This document shows positions 48,561-60,600 of a stretch of 64,000 nt of DNA, piece by piece (position 1 is the stretch's first letter; every line of letters begins with the position of its first letter). Made by a program: the position numbers and the translations under genes. Below the pieces are notes generated by a model that ran no database searches, was not told the DNA's origin, and saw only the letters and a program-made list of their open reading frames with translations. This DNA is from Sequoia sempervirens (taxonomy: Eukaryota; Streptophyta; Pinopsida; Cupressales; Cupressaceae). The stretch spans positions 342,988 through 406,987 of the forward strand of contig VDFB02321329.1 of assembly GCA_007258455.2 (NCBI GenBank), read 5' to 3'.

Positions 48561-50113
48561 ATTATTGAGAGTCACATGACTAACCAAGACCTTGTCTAGA
48601 TTCATTGGACCTTAACACTTATCACAAAAGTTAAACTAACTTTTCATCTCATCCATCCATTTCATACTATATATCCAAATCTCAACCATTCACATAAGGA
48701 TGTTTCCCTAGTCAAATCCTAAATCTAGCCCTTATCCCTCAATAGTATAGTGGATAGAAAGGAGCTAAACATTATTCATATATGTATTTAAGGTTTAATT
48801 CTCTATTCTTACAAGATGTCTCATTATCTATGACAATAGTAGATGGAAAAATAAATATAAAGATAAGATTATGCATAGTAAAATCACAAATAGGATGTCA
48901 TGGTGGATGTAAGTCTTATGGATTCAACCCACTAAGTAAAATAATTTATAGCAATAATATTAAATGTGTGAAACTCTAAAAAAGCAGAAGCAATCCAACC
49001 CTCTAAGTTTGGCCCCCAACTAATCTCATAATATTATGTCCCACTTTTTGGCCTAACTCGAATGCTCAAAATTTAAAAAAATTAACATTTTTCATTTTTT
49101 GTCAATTATAGGGAACAAATAGTTAATAATTTAAGGATGATGTAACCTAATGGTTTGTGGCATATTCTAGGTAGATTCAAGATAAATTTAGTTATTTTTA
49201 ATAATTATTTCTATACCTTTTTAATTTTAATTTTCAATTGTTTTTTCTTATTTTTATTGAGTAACATTATTTCATAATGCATAGCTTTCACTATAGATAA
49301 AAAAAATTATAGCTTATTGGAATTATATCTTTTAACTCTAATGTCTAATGTATGGATAATTTTTAGTAATTTTTAATTAAATATTTTATTTATTACTAAT
49401 TCTTAAATTAGTACTAACAAAAAAATTAGAACTATGTTATTTTTTAACACATTTCATGTAGCATATTTGTCAAAATTACTTTTATTTTTTCATTGAAACA
49501 ATGACACTATGTGTACTCTAGTGCATTTTTTGGGTTTTTTTCTAACAATGTTATTTTTTCTTGTGTTTTGAATAGAGGTTATTGTTTTCTCATAATGGAC
49601 CTACATTCATTAGAAAAATAAATTAAAATATTATCTTTAAAAAAACATAATATATATTATATTTTTTGTAAAGCTAATACTAAGGGTTGCATACTTACAA
49701 AATGACATTTCCAAATGACTTCATTTGATCCCCCAAAGGGTGAAACAAAATTTGTTATTTTTCAATATTTTGACAAGTATGGAGGAGACTTCCATCAAGG
49801 GTTTTGTTTAAGCCTACGGGGGGTTCTATCTAAGGGGGTTTGATGTAGACCACTTTAGAAGGAACCCCTGAAGAATTAAATCATTATTTTTTCTAAAAAA
49901 TATGTGATTTTAGAAAAAAAAATCAAGATGTCCTAAAAGTGTAACACACTATTGTGGTATCAGGTCCCTATGTAAAAATGGCCACAAGTACAACAAGTTC
50001 CTTTAGATATGTGAGAGCATGTGGGTGCCCACATGTAAACATTGTTGTGTGGCTATGTGCAGACACTGTCAGTCACAAAGGTGGGACATCATAGAGATGT
50101 CGAGCTATGGTGG

Positions 50114-51040
50114 GTATATACTATGCCCATAGTGTGATTCCATGACTTGATGTTGATGGCTCTCATGGATCGATGATATGCTGACACCTCCACCTTTTGT
50201 TTTCCAATGGGGGAGATGATAGTCACACTAGAAGATATGTACCAAATCTTACGATTTCTCATGCGAGGTGAGACCATCAGGCACATCTTCGTGTGTTGGT
50301 TACTAAATGGTGTCTCGACCAAACCAATCATCCACCACATCATGATCGCAACCATCACTCTCATGGTAGTGCTAGATGGGCGAGGCTTTCGCCTTCATGA
50401 GGGCCTTGTGCATATCATTCATGTGATGGAGGGCTAGAGGACCGTCTTCACCTAGGGATGGACATTTTGGATCATTTATACCATGATCTAGGGTGTTATG
50501 TCCATTACAAGGCACAAATCCTAATGACTTGCACACTTCTTCAAGTGTGTGCATTCAAGCACATCACATGCACACGTCTCATGGGATTCCCAATGCCCTT
50601 AGGAGGCCACATAATTTTTATGACTTGTTGTATTGGTAGGTCATTTTTGACAAATTGCAACCTACAAACGTCTTATAGAGGCCCTATAAGGATTTGCAAC
50701 ATTGGGCGGGATAGACTCACAGATGGCGAGGATGTAGTGGGACTAGCTCTTCGTCAATCACCTAGAGCATATCGTAATGCCATTCTATTTTGACTAGGTG
50801 ACGAGACAATTCAATCACGTACAGGGGTTTCCCATTGTGCGATCGACCTACATACGCTCGACATGTAGCACAACAAGACTCGAAGGCATGGCTAGGCCTA
50901 CCACCATAGACATCGCATTGAGCAACTTTGATGACGAGGAGTGGGATGTAGCCCTCGTGTCTAGTGTCGATGATGTGGGTGTAAGCCCAACATATACAAC
51001 ATGGTGGAGCATAGCTCATCCTACCCCATGCTTCGCGTAG
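50114..51040 (+). pseudogene. Plant mobile domain (PMD) ORF remnant, unit 3 copy
   Basis: Counterpart of 31490-32416 with the same frame breaks. It reads GEMIVTLEDMYQILRF, YHDLGCYVHYKAQILMTCT, YRGPIRICNIGRDRLTDG, LRQSPRAYR, IDIALSNFDDEEWDVAL and GVSPTYTTWW. Some residues are closer to the usual domain than in unit 2 (GRDRLTDG, FDDEEWD), others are further. Not functional. Confidence 0.7.
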
Positions 51041-52700
51041 ACCACCCTAATGGTGACCCCAAGCCATGGGTGCATCGAGGAGACAAGTCAAAGGAGGGAG
51101 ACGATGATGAGGGTAATGATGATGATAAAGATCAGTCGGCACCAATAGTAAGAGGGTGACGAGGGAAAAGGAAGGAGGTTGGTGATACCGTTGAGGGGAG
51201 TTCCAAGTCCTAACTACATGTATCATGAGCACTAACTACCGTAGGTTGAGTGTCAAGTCAACCTGAGCATGGGAAGATAAGCGAAGATGCCACTATAGTG
51301 CCCCCAACACCACAGGGGATTCTAGGCACAATCACAGTCGCCACACCCATGGATCCCCACTAGCGGGTCAGTGATCTAGGTGAGAAGTTTGTATTTATGC
51401 TTTGATTTTTCATTGATTAGGACACTAGATGTTGCATTTGATTTCAATTTTGATATATATGATGAGATGTTTGATACAATGTTTGTTTCCTTTTAGCAGT
51501 TTGCACACAAGCATGGCTTCAATTTATAGGTGAGAAGATTTTGTTGTTCAACTTCTTTAGGACAAGCTCCCAAAAGTTCCTAAGGCACTACCCTATCTAG
51601 ATATCAAGTTTTATTGAAAGAAACAAATTGTAGATACACAAAAAATATGACTACAATTATACAAGACACCTTCATAAACAAATGACCTTATTACATCAAC
51701 CACACAAAAGAGAATGAGACTACACACAACATAATGAAAGACACATTAATAGTGAAGAAAGACCCTAATGTAAATTCATAGAGTCCAAATCTTAATCTCC
51801 CTCGTATTATTAGTCCCTTCTCTTCTTTACTTTAGAATGATTAAAGTGTTTAAATATTGATTTTTAAATTAAAGAACACTCGTCTTTTGTCCCTTGTCCC
51901 CCACCAAATCCAACTTTCTGTGGATCCCGGAATTAGTGTCACGCACTCAAGGTTCCCAAGAAATATCACATTTGACCCGATATTTATCATCTCACAGATT
52001 CAATAAGATTTCAGAATCTATAGATGCGTGTCTTGCCGGCTGCTGACCTTGAATTATAGATGCGTTCTTATATTCATGTAGGACTTATTTGGATTTTCTG
52101 AAGAAGAATCTGATTGGGATACTACTACTCTATTATTCAATGAGGGTTCTGAGTTACAGTCAGTTCCGACGTTTTCTGTAATTTCGTTGGAAAAAGGTAA
52201 AACCCTTTGTCTGCTGTCAGTTTTTGACTATTAATGTGGAGTCGATGAAAGAATCATTCGTGGGACCATCTGTCATAAAGCTGGACGGTAAAGGAATCAT
52301 GTGGAATCCTGTTAATACACTGTTAAATAGAACCAAACAACTAATAATTTTCTCTAACTGGCAATATTCCCTAATAATTCTCTGCAATTAGTCAGCTTTA
52401 TGATTAACTTAACAGAACTTCAATGCCTAACAAAACATGATAAAGACAAGAGGCGGCAGATAATGCCATGACAGTTGTATAGGGAGCCCACACATTTCAG
52501 AGCTTTTTCATTCATTACGTATACTCGTTGGAATCTTTAACTTGCCTATCACTTTTGAAGACCTTTTGGAATCACAAAGTATCTTCAGAAACAGACGAAC
52601 AAAGAACTGTGAAAGAATAACTTGTGAACCCATATTTTTTTTAAACCCATTAATCACATTGTCAATTATTAGTTGAACAGTCTGAGTCTGGAGCGAAATG
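51041..52700 (+). promoter_or_regulatory. Upstream region of the VPE gene
   Basis: No ORF or element ends recognised. The last 900 bp are the duplicated promoter block, whose orphan copy is at 33201-34131. Limits are approximate. No specific transcription-factor sites are claimed. Confidence 0.45.
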
Positions 52701-52714
52701 GGTGGAAAAAAGTG

Positions 52715-52721
52715 TATATAA
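52715..52721 (+). promoter_or_regulatory. TATA box of the VPE gene
   Basis: TATATAA about 92 bases upstream of the chosen ATG, implying transcription from about 52745-52755 and a 5' leader of about 60-70 bases. Position and context fit; no transcript data are available to confirm. Confidence 0.55.
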
Positions 52722-52812
52722 TTGATGCCAATGCACCCCAAAATTCATAGTTAAAGATTCCGAATTGTAGTTGGAGACCGGTGAATCTTTGAAAGGTAGT
52801 TGGGTAGTTGGG

Positions 52813-55800
52813 ATGGGTTTGGGTATTGTCAAGTGGTTTGTGGGTGTCTTTGTGCTGTTGTTATGCTTTCTAGATTTCAGTAGAGTTGTAGAGGCAGCTA
52901 GAGTCCATTTTGGTAGAAAAATTCAGTTGCCTTCAGAGAGTAAAGATGAATCTGCTGGGACTAAATGGGCTGTTCTTATTGCTGGCTCTTCTGGATTTTC
53001 GAACTACAGACATCAGGTGATTTTTGTGCAGATCCATCCTCCATAGCCGTATTTATCTATCTCCACAGCTTCATCCAGGCTTATGGGGACCAGAGATGCA
53101 TCGCCCCTTTCTCTTTGACCCCCTCTCGAGACTAAGTGCCCTAGAGTTTATTGTACTAGGTTGATTACTTCCTGCCTTCAGCTCTCTCATAACTTGACGA
53201 GGAATAGATTGCATAAAGCATCATCTAGGCTCAGGTAGTAGGTCCTGAGGAGTCCCATATCTAGTTAAGAGTGCTTTTCCAGAGCAGAAGGATTCATCTC
53301 ATTGAGCGAGGCTTTTCTCTCCTTTGAGTTACTTGTTCCCTGTCTTATTGGGTCTGATGCTTCCCTGCTATTGTGGATTCCAACTTTAGGCGAAGATTGC
53401 TAATTCTTCTTTCTGTTTGTGGTTGGAAATACTAAATAGAGCTTGCACTCCTCATCTCATCTTTTATATTGAACATCTTGCTGTCCAGTTAGCCTTTAGG
53501 GGTTAGTAATATATAAAGCAAGATAAAACTAGATAATACCCGATAGATCTACATATTTGTTCGTATATTAATTGGGTGAACAGATACAGATACATCTATT
53601 TGAAATAACAAAACCCATTGGTTATATGGAAGAGTTGTCCAGGCATCTTTATCCTTGTTTCACATGAATCTGCAGGTCAATTAAGCACGAGCACAGATTT
53701 AATTATTGACAAAAAATAGCAAAAAATTGAAGAGATGTAGCAATATGGGTATTCCAGAATCATACATGTAGATCTAGATTCTCTATTTCGCTTTGTATAA
53801 TAATATATTTGTTAACTAATACGCTTTAGTTAGTGGCTCTGAAGGTAGATACTTAAATTCCTTGGTCCTTAAGACTTTAATTCAATCCATGAGATTTGAT
53901 TGAATAAATCCATTCTTACATCCCAGACAATTATAATTTATATCAAACTACAGAATAGCAGATGGGTATATATCTAATATACTCAATAATAAGGGTCATA
54001 GTAGTTTTTAAGTGTGTCAAAACATCATAGTATGGACACAACGTAAGTATTATACTGATGATTGAATGATTGCTTTTGCAGGCTGATGTTTGCCATGCAT
54101 ATCAAATTCTTAGAAAGGGGGGACTGAAAGAAGAGAATATTGTTGTGTTCATGTACGATGACATAGCAAATAATTTTATTAATCCTCGACCAGGGACTAT
54201 CATCAACAATCCTGAAGGTCAAGATGTGTATGCAGGTGTTCCTAAGGTGGGTCTATTTTTACAAGTTTACTTTATTGTTCAATTCCTTAAGAAACTGTCT
54301 CTTAAGATCTAACTGTTTGACTTCATAATCATCATTGTTCTGTTCCTGAAGAGACTGTCTTTTAAGGTTTAACCTGTGACTTCATATAATTATCATTTAG
54401 GACTGCACTTATTTTAACTGTCTGTTTTCATTTCATCCAGGACTACACAGGAAGGGATGTGAACGTAGATAACTTTTTTGCTGTTATCCTCGGCGATAAA
54501 GACTCTGTAAAAGGTGGAAGTGGGAAGGTCATTAACAGTGGCCCTAATGACCATATCTTCATTTTCTATAGTGACCACGGAGGACCAGGGGTGCTTGGTG
54601 GGTTTACTACTTCCTAGTTCACTAAATCAAATCATGCTATGTTTGCAACTTTGCTCTCTTGTTACCTCTTACTCTTTTGATTCAAACCATGCAAAACTCT
54701 CTGAAGTTTCCAAGAGCTTGGACACAAAGCAACTGAAAAAAGCAAAACCTCATGAGTAAAACTACATGGAACCTAGCTAACCTTGCCATCCCCTGCCTAA
54801 AAAGGTGCACTAGGAAAATAACCGTGCAGTAGAAGTTAGTGAAGTCATCCTTCTTGAGCTCTCCAGCTTTAGGAAAGGAGAGAAATTTTTCAGTTGTATG
54901 TTTGTGAGGGCTACTGGCATGATTAGATCTGAATTTCTCAGAGACCTGACAAAGGAAACGAGTGATATGCAGGGAATCTTTGCCATTTTTTAATGTGATT
55001 CCGGTGTGGAGTGTGCTCTCAAAACAAGAAGCAACAGAGTCCAAGAGAGACCCCTTCTCACAACAATAACAAAGAAAACGTTGATGACGACACTTCAGAG
55101 TGTGTTTGATTCTAAATCAGTTATTATGCAAATTCTTATAAGATGACTTACAACTTAAATTGAAAATAGCATCGGCCTCTTTGGTCCTATTCTTGGAAGT
55201 CATCAGTAACTAATGCCCTTCTTAAAAGTATAACTGAGAAACAAATCCTTATAATTATTAAAACAACAATTCAAATAATTTTGTTTAAGTTTATTGAACA
55301 TAAGACAGAATTGTAACTATTGTTTGGCAGCTAAAACAGAGTTCATCTCCAGTGATTTCTTTCCTACTCTTTTCTCTGACTCTTTTTTTTTGTATCCTTT
55401 TTCATGTTCATAAAATTGTCTATCAGAAGGAAAAAAAAATGCTTGGTACAAGCCTCTAAATAAATACTGTTATCTATTACTTAGACTATATTTGTAATTT
55501 CAGAATACTAATCTCGCCAAATAATTTTTTTATAAATTGGTGTTCCATATGAAGTTCTATGCCCTTGGAGACCTATTTATATGATTGTTGTAATGACTTG
55601 CAGGAATGCCTTGGGGTCCTTATCTTTTTGCAGTAGATTTTATAGATGTCTTGAAGAAGAAGCATGCCGCTAACTCCTACAAAAAAATGGTGTGTTATTC
55701 TAGCTGACAGTTAATTTTTGGCTATTTTCCCTCAACCATTTATGTTGGATGCATATGCTTCGCCCTAGCAATTATTCTTTATAGTTTTTTTAGCTTGGTT

Positions 55801-58246
55801 ACAACCCTCCCCCACAACCATCAAATGCTTTGTGTTTCTACCCATTTACACTGCATCGTCTCAAATCTACATAAAACCTATAAAAGAAGGCAAATTTCTT
55901 TCCAGAAAATGAATCTATTGCCTTTTAGAAGTTGATTTTAGAGAACATTTTGAGCTCTATAGCGTCTTTTTCTTGAAGATTAATCCAAGGTATTTCATCA
56001 TTCAGGTAATTTATATCGAAGCATGTGAAAGTGGAAGCATTGTTGAAGGTTTACTGCCAGAGGGAATGAACATATATGTCACAACAGCATCAAATTCAAT
56101 AGAAAGTAGTTGGGGCACATACTGTCCTGGAATGGACCCCTCTCCTCCTCCTGGATACTACACCTGCCTTGGAGATCTGTACAGTGTAGCTTGGATGGAA
56201 GACAGGTTTGCTATATTATTTTGTAAAAAATCCAGTAAAATTATCCCCTTGCAACTTTTTTACTGAATATTTGCTTTTTGTGCTTGCAGCGAAGTGCACA
56301 ATATGATGGATGAAACATTAAATCGTCAGTATCTAGTGGTGAGTATAGACTGCATCCATATCTCGGTATTGTAAGCCTGTTTATGTAGACCAACTCAACT
56401 TTTAGAATGATTTTGCAGCTGTCTATATTTCATGTTATTACAAAAAATTGATTCTTATCATTTTATTTATTTATCAAGAATTGCATGATTAATTATTTTC
56501 TATATCTCGGTATTGTAAGCCTGACCATGTAGACCAACTCAACTTTTAGAATGATTTTGCAGCTGTCTATATTTCATGTTATTACAAAAATTTGATTCTT
56601 ATCATTTTATTTATTTATCAAGAATTAAATGATTAATTATTTTCTGATTGTATGTGTTTAGACTGTTTGGTTAATGGTTAGAGGATGCCAAGTCCTCCTA
56701 TTAGTTCCCAATCCAAATCCTCCAGATATACTTCACCTGCAGATAGATCACATCACAAAATGCCAAAGTCAGTGCTACTTGCATTAGAAGCTAAGGCCTC
56801 TACACTTGCACTACACATTTCCCAAATATTTGATGTCTTTGAGGCAGGACATTTGCCCTTTCAATTTCAACCACAAAAACAGTCCAATATTCAATGTCAC
56901 GAGTGCACCAACAGTTAAATTTGCACATATGTCATAACACCCAACACTGCCATTAATCATTTGATGACAGACTCATAATCAGGTTTTTTGCAGTATATCA
57001 TACTATTTCAAATAAGTAGCAATTTGAAGATCCATGTTTTCAAGCAAGATCATCTCATTTTATGGTACACCGAATTATTGACATTCAGTTCTCATGTTTT
57101 TATTATAATTTATTGCTTTAGTATTGATGGATCATACATTTTACAGGTGAAAGAAAGGACATCAAACTACCATACATTTCAAAAGGGCTCCCATGTGATG
57201 CAATATGGTGACATACCTCTTAGCAAGGAACCTCTGTCCCTATACATGGGCTTTGACCCTTCCAATGCTAATGCTACCTTAGAGAATAATTTACCACATC
57301 TTAAAGATAAAGACACAACAGCTATAAATCAGAGGGATGCAGATCTTCTTTACATGTGGCAAAAGGTTGGTAAACATTACAAAAAATTGATTTTATGGCA
57401 GTTGAACTAATCCTAGTCTCTCTTTGCGCTCTTCAATTTATTTTATACTACACAATGCCTTAAGAAGATATTCCTAAATGGAACCATTGTCTTTAGTTTG
57501 AAGCATCATAAGAAAATTGTTTGTGGTCACCGAGGCAACTATAATCAAAAGGAAAATATGGTAGAAATTATAGTGCTGCATTGTCACTCTCTGAATAACA
57601 TCAGCTGGTTTCTTTCCCCACTTACAGTATAAAAGATCCAAGGATGATACCCTTGAAAAGTTGGAGGCTGCAAAAGAATTGGTTGAAACTATGTCACATC
57701 GCATGCATTTGGACAAAAGCATAAAACTTATTGGTAACCTCTTGTTCGGATCAGAAATGGGTCCCTCTATATTGAATTTTGTACGCCCACATGGGCATTC
57801 TTTGGTTGATGATTGGGACTGCCTTAAAACAATGGTATGGTTTCAATCCTAAATATTTTTTTTTCCTTACTCATATCCTGGTCCCAACTGTTGTATTATA
57901 TAAATTCAGAAAGGATTTTTTCACATGTCCCTTAAGCGTGTCATTTGAAATTAAAAAATAAACTACTAGTTACTGTGAAAGGGTAGATAGTATCCTCTAC
58001 ATTCTATGCCATACAGCATCTATTAGTAGTTGTTAACACTACTTGACAACTTGTATGTGACAGGTACGCATTTTTGAATCCCACTGTGGGTCACTTTCCC
58101 AGTATGGAATGAAACACATGCGTGCTCTAGCAAATATCTGTAATAAAGGTGTCAATACAGATACCATGGATGGAGTTTCTGCTGAGGCATGCACTCAAAT
58201 CCCACCTGGGAAGCTGAGTTCACTCGAAGGTGGCTACAGTGCCTGA
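52813..58246 (+). CDS. VPE: Vacuolar processing enzyme (legumain, peptidase family C13), 9 exons, intact
   Basis: Asparaginyl endopeptidase that matures seed storage and other vacuolar proteins and takes part in vacuole-mediated cell death. Coding exons: 52813-53016, 54082-54246, 54441-54597, 55604-55689, 56006-56205, 56290-56338, 57147-57365, 57628-57834, 58064-58246. All introns are GT-AG and phases agree; the sum is 1470 nt, 489 residues, the usual VPE length. Residues 1 to about 28 form a signal peptide ([15 protein letters not shown]). The catalytic domain has [24 protein letters not shown], catalytic His169 in FYSDHGGPG and catalytic Cys211 in YIEACESGS. The C-terminal prodomain follows [10 protein letters not shown] and [17 protein letters not shown] and ends GGYSA. 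The ATG at 52813 was chosen because it begins the signal peptide; the frame upstream holds only a TTG before a stop at 52768-52770. No stops or frameshifts are seen. VPE subtype (seed or vegetative) is not resolved. Confidence 0.96.
53017..54081 (+). other. VPE intron 1
   Basis: GTGATT to TTTTGCAG, about 1.07 kb, the longest intron. No element ends or ORF recognised inside. Confidence 0.9.
54598..55603 (+). other. VPE intron 3
   Basis: GTGGGT to ACTTGCAG, about 1.0 kb, phase 1. A minus-strand ORF of 120 codons (54682-55044) lies inside but has no recognisable motif and is probably chance. Confidence 0.9.
56358..56645. repeat. 144-bp tandem duplication in VPE intron 6
   Basis: 56358-56501 and 56502-56645 are near-identical (for example TGTTTATG against TGACCATG, and AATTGCATG against AATTAAATG). 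Each copy contains an internal TTTTGCAG that looks like a splice acceptor. Confidence 0.95.
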
Positions 58247-60137
58247 TTACTTCATATGCATTGGTTAAATTCTACAAGCATGTATTTTTAAAGGGAAAAT
58301 GAGAATTCCTGGATAGATTGTGATGTACATATGTAAAATATCATGGTACAATATATTATATCAGTGACTAAGCTGAAATTAAAGCACATTGCTGGGGAGT
58401 ATTCGTATATATCACATAAAATCAACTTACTAGCCTTGAAATATTCAACTATATTAGTTCCTCTCATGCCAACATGGCAATATCTCCAAACTATTGTTGT
58501 AGCTGTTTTGTATTTCTTCTCACAATCTCCATTTGTATCAAAAATCATTCTATTGTCTCAGATTTGTTATGATGGCTCAGAACGGGCAAGAATACAACTT
58601 GCTCAGATGTATTGAAATATATTTGATTCAATGAAATGAGGATCTTGTTATAATATTTGCGCATCCATGTCCTTTGACTGTTGAGTTTTCTGCAATCATT
58701 TAAGCTCTCTTCATTTATGACTGCTCCAGATCAACAACTAACCATCTCAAATGGAAATATGACCTTAATTTTAATCTCAGGGGTTCAAATTTCAGAATAC
58801 TTTTAAATCTCCTAGTGGCCCAAGAAATTTCTGTACATGTATATCAAGTCAAATATTAAATTGTTTAATGATATAGTATTGATTTTGATGAAAAGAACTT
58901 GGCAATGTATTTACTATTTACAAACTTTGATAATCACCTACCCATTACCAGTTAGCTATGATGACCATTTCTCTATTGTAACTAGTTGTACATTCTAGTC
59001 TCATTGACCTACTTTGGTCATTTGTGGAATTGATATATTTTCTTTCTTTTTTCTTTGTATGTGAACTGCTGGGTATCACTAGTTTGTAATTTTGTACTAG
59101 AGTAGAAACTACTGAAATAAATGCTAAGAAGTTTGCAATTGGCATTGAACATTCTTGGGATGTGCCTATACCTAGCTGCTTAATTCTCAGGCCTTTGAAT
59201 TTTAATTCTCTCAGCCCACGATGATAACAAGTAGAAGCTTGGCACCAAAATTGGTCACATCTACAACATAAGTGGCTGCTTGAAGTGTGGAAGGAATAGG
59301 ATTTTGGTAATTTGTACATACTAGGTTATGTCTGTTTTTCACTAGATCCTAAGGAGATGCTAGAGAATAAGGTTCTTTAACCACTGGAGATTAGCCAGGG
59401 TCTAAAAGATCATCCTGCTCCTGCATTTTATGATATTTGGCTTTTGTAATAGTATGTCTCCATGGATAAAGAAGTTACCTCCCCATAAGCATCCTAATGT
59501 GATGATTGCCCTATTCTCACTAGCAAAAGGAAGAAAGGCACTTTATCTACTCTGGAAGCATGAAAGAAACTCTGTCAAGATCCTGGCTCTTTATTAAGTA
59601 TTTACTTAAGGACACCTGGGCTCTCCATTTTCTAAGTTTGCATGAAAATTATGTATTGCTAGCAACAAGAAATCCGAAATGAGAGGGAAACAGATTCAAA
59701 CAGAAAATGGGGATTCTAAGATTTCAGGAATACGAGAAAAATCTAAATGTTTTTTTTTATACATATGCAGTAACTATTGTTAACTATTGAATTTTAACTA
59801 TTGTAAACAAATGATGAATCATCCAACTTCCTGCAAGAATAAAATGTGTCAAATTCAGATTCACAATTGAAAGTTAATTATTAACAAATGGTTTCACACA
59901 GAACAACCACCTTTGTTGCTGCACCCCCTTACTGTCCTGACTCCTATCATATCCAATTTCTTTGAAGCAGCATTTGAAACATGATGGTCCCTTCCTGTTC
60001 CATTTCTGATAATAAAGTGAAAAAAAAAAAACTTTTAACCATTCAAAACATGTATAATACTTCCTTTCTAACTCAAAGGTACTCCTAAGAATCCCTGGGT
60101 CAATTTTCTGCATATTTTTTTCTAAGGCCAATAATTA
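58247..60137. other. Downstream flank of VPE, no gene seen
   Basis: Contains the 3' untranslated part of VPE, the end of which I cannot place (the first clear AATAAA is near 59116, too far to rely on). No other ORF with recognisable motifs. Confidence 0.5.
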
Positions 60138-60494
60138 CTACAAATATACCCTGATAGAAATCATTGACTTGTACAAATCACCAATTTTCATAATTATTAC
60201 CACCTCCAAGTTGCACACTATGAAGTCCTTGATCGAAACAGATGAGTAAAGAATGGATGTCACAATTTTTTTGTTTAGATAAAAATGCAAGATATATGGA
60301 TGAAATGGTGAGAGATCAAGATGGTATCGAATCTTCTGCAATAGACTCCTACCAGAATCTTTGATTGTCAAAAGGGGCGGTAAGAAGGAAATCAAGTGAG
60401 TACAAGACAAACTTGCATAAAACTTGCACTTGCTAGGGCAGCTGTGCTGAAAACTCAGTTTGCAGAGAAATCCTCCCATAGAGGATACAAACCT

Positions 60495-60600
60495 GCAGCT
60501 GGAAGCAGGTGATCCTGATTCAGGATCTGCCCCATCAAAGGAGGAATCATCCGAGCCTGGTGAATGGTAAAGGCCCAACGGTATCACCACTGCATTCCCA
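60495..60600 (-). other. Possible single exon, unrecognised
   Basis: On the minus strand an open frame reads VIPLGLYHSPGSDDSSFDGA and DPESGSPASSC followed by CAG and GTTTGT, a plausible splice donor. Ser- and Asp-rich composition looks more protein-like than its surroundings. No neighbouring exons could be joined and no family is recognised, so it may be chance. Confidence 0.2.

Larger units (their letters stand above)
45356..52766. repeat. Right part of tandem unit 3, ending at the VPE 5' region
   Basis: Counterpart of 26302-34131. It lacks about 400 bp present in units 1 and 2 (around 26363-26773), the deletion point being near 45420. Homology ends at about 52766. Confidence 0.92.

Noticed and set aside
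52771..52812. Upstream TTG start for VPE
   Set aside because: It adds 14 residues ahead of a good signal peptide and is not an ATG; the ATG at 52813 fits the family.
54682..55044. Minus-strand ORF of 120 codons
   Set aside because: Lies wholly inside VPE intron 3 with no recognisable motif.
60138..60590. Minus-strand ORF of 150 codons as a gene
   Set aside because: Beyond a short Ser/Asp-rich start, it looks like intron sequence; no neighbours or motifs support a full gene.
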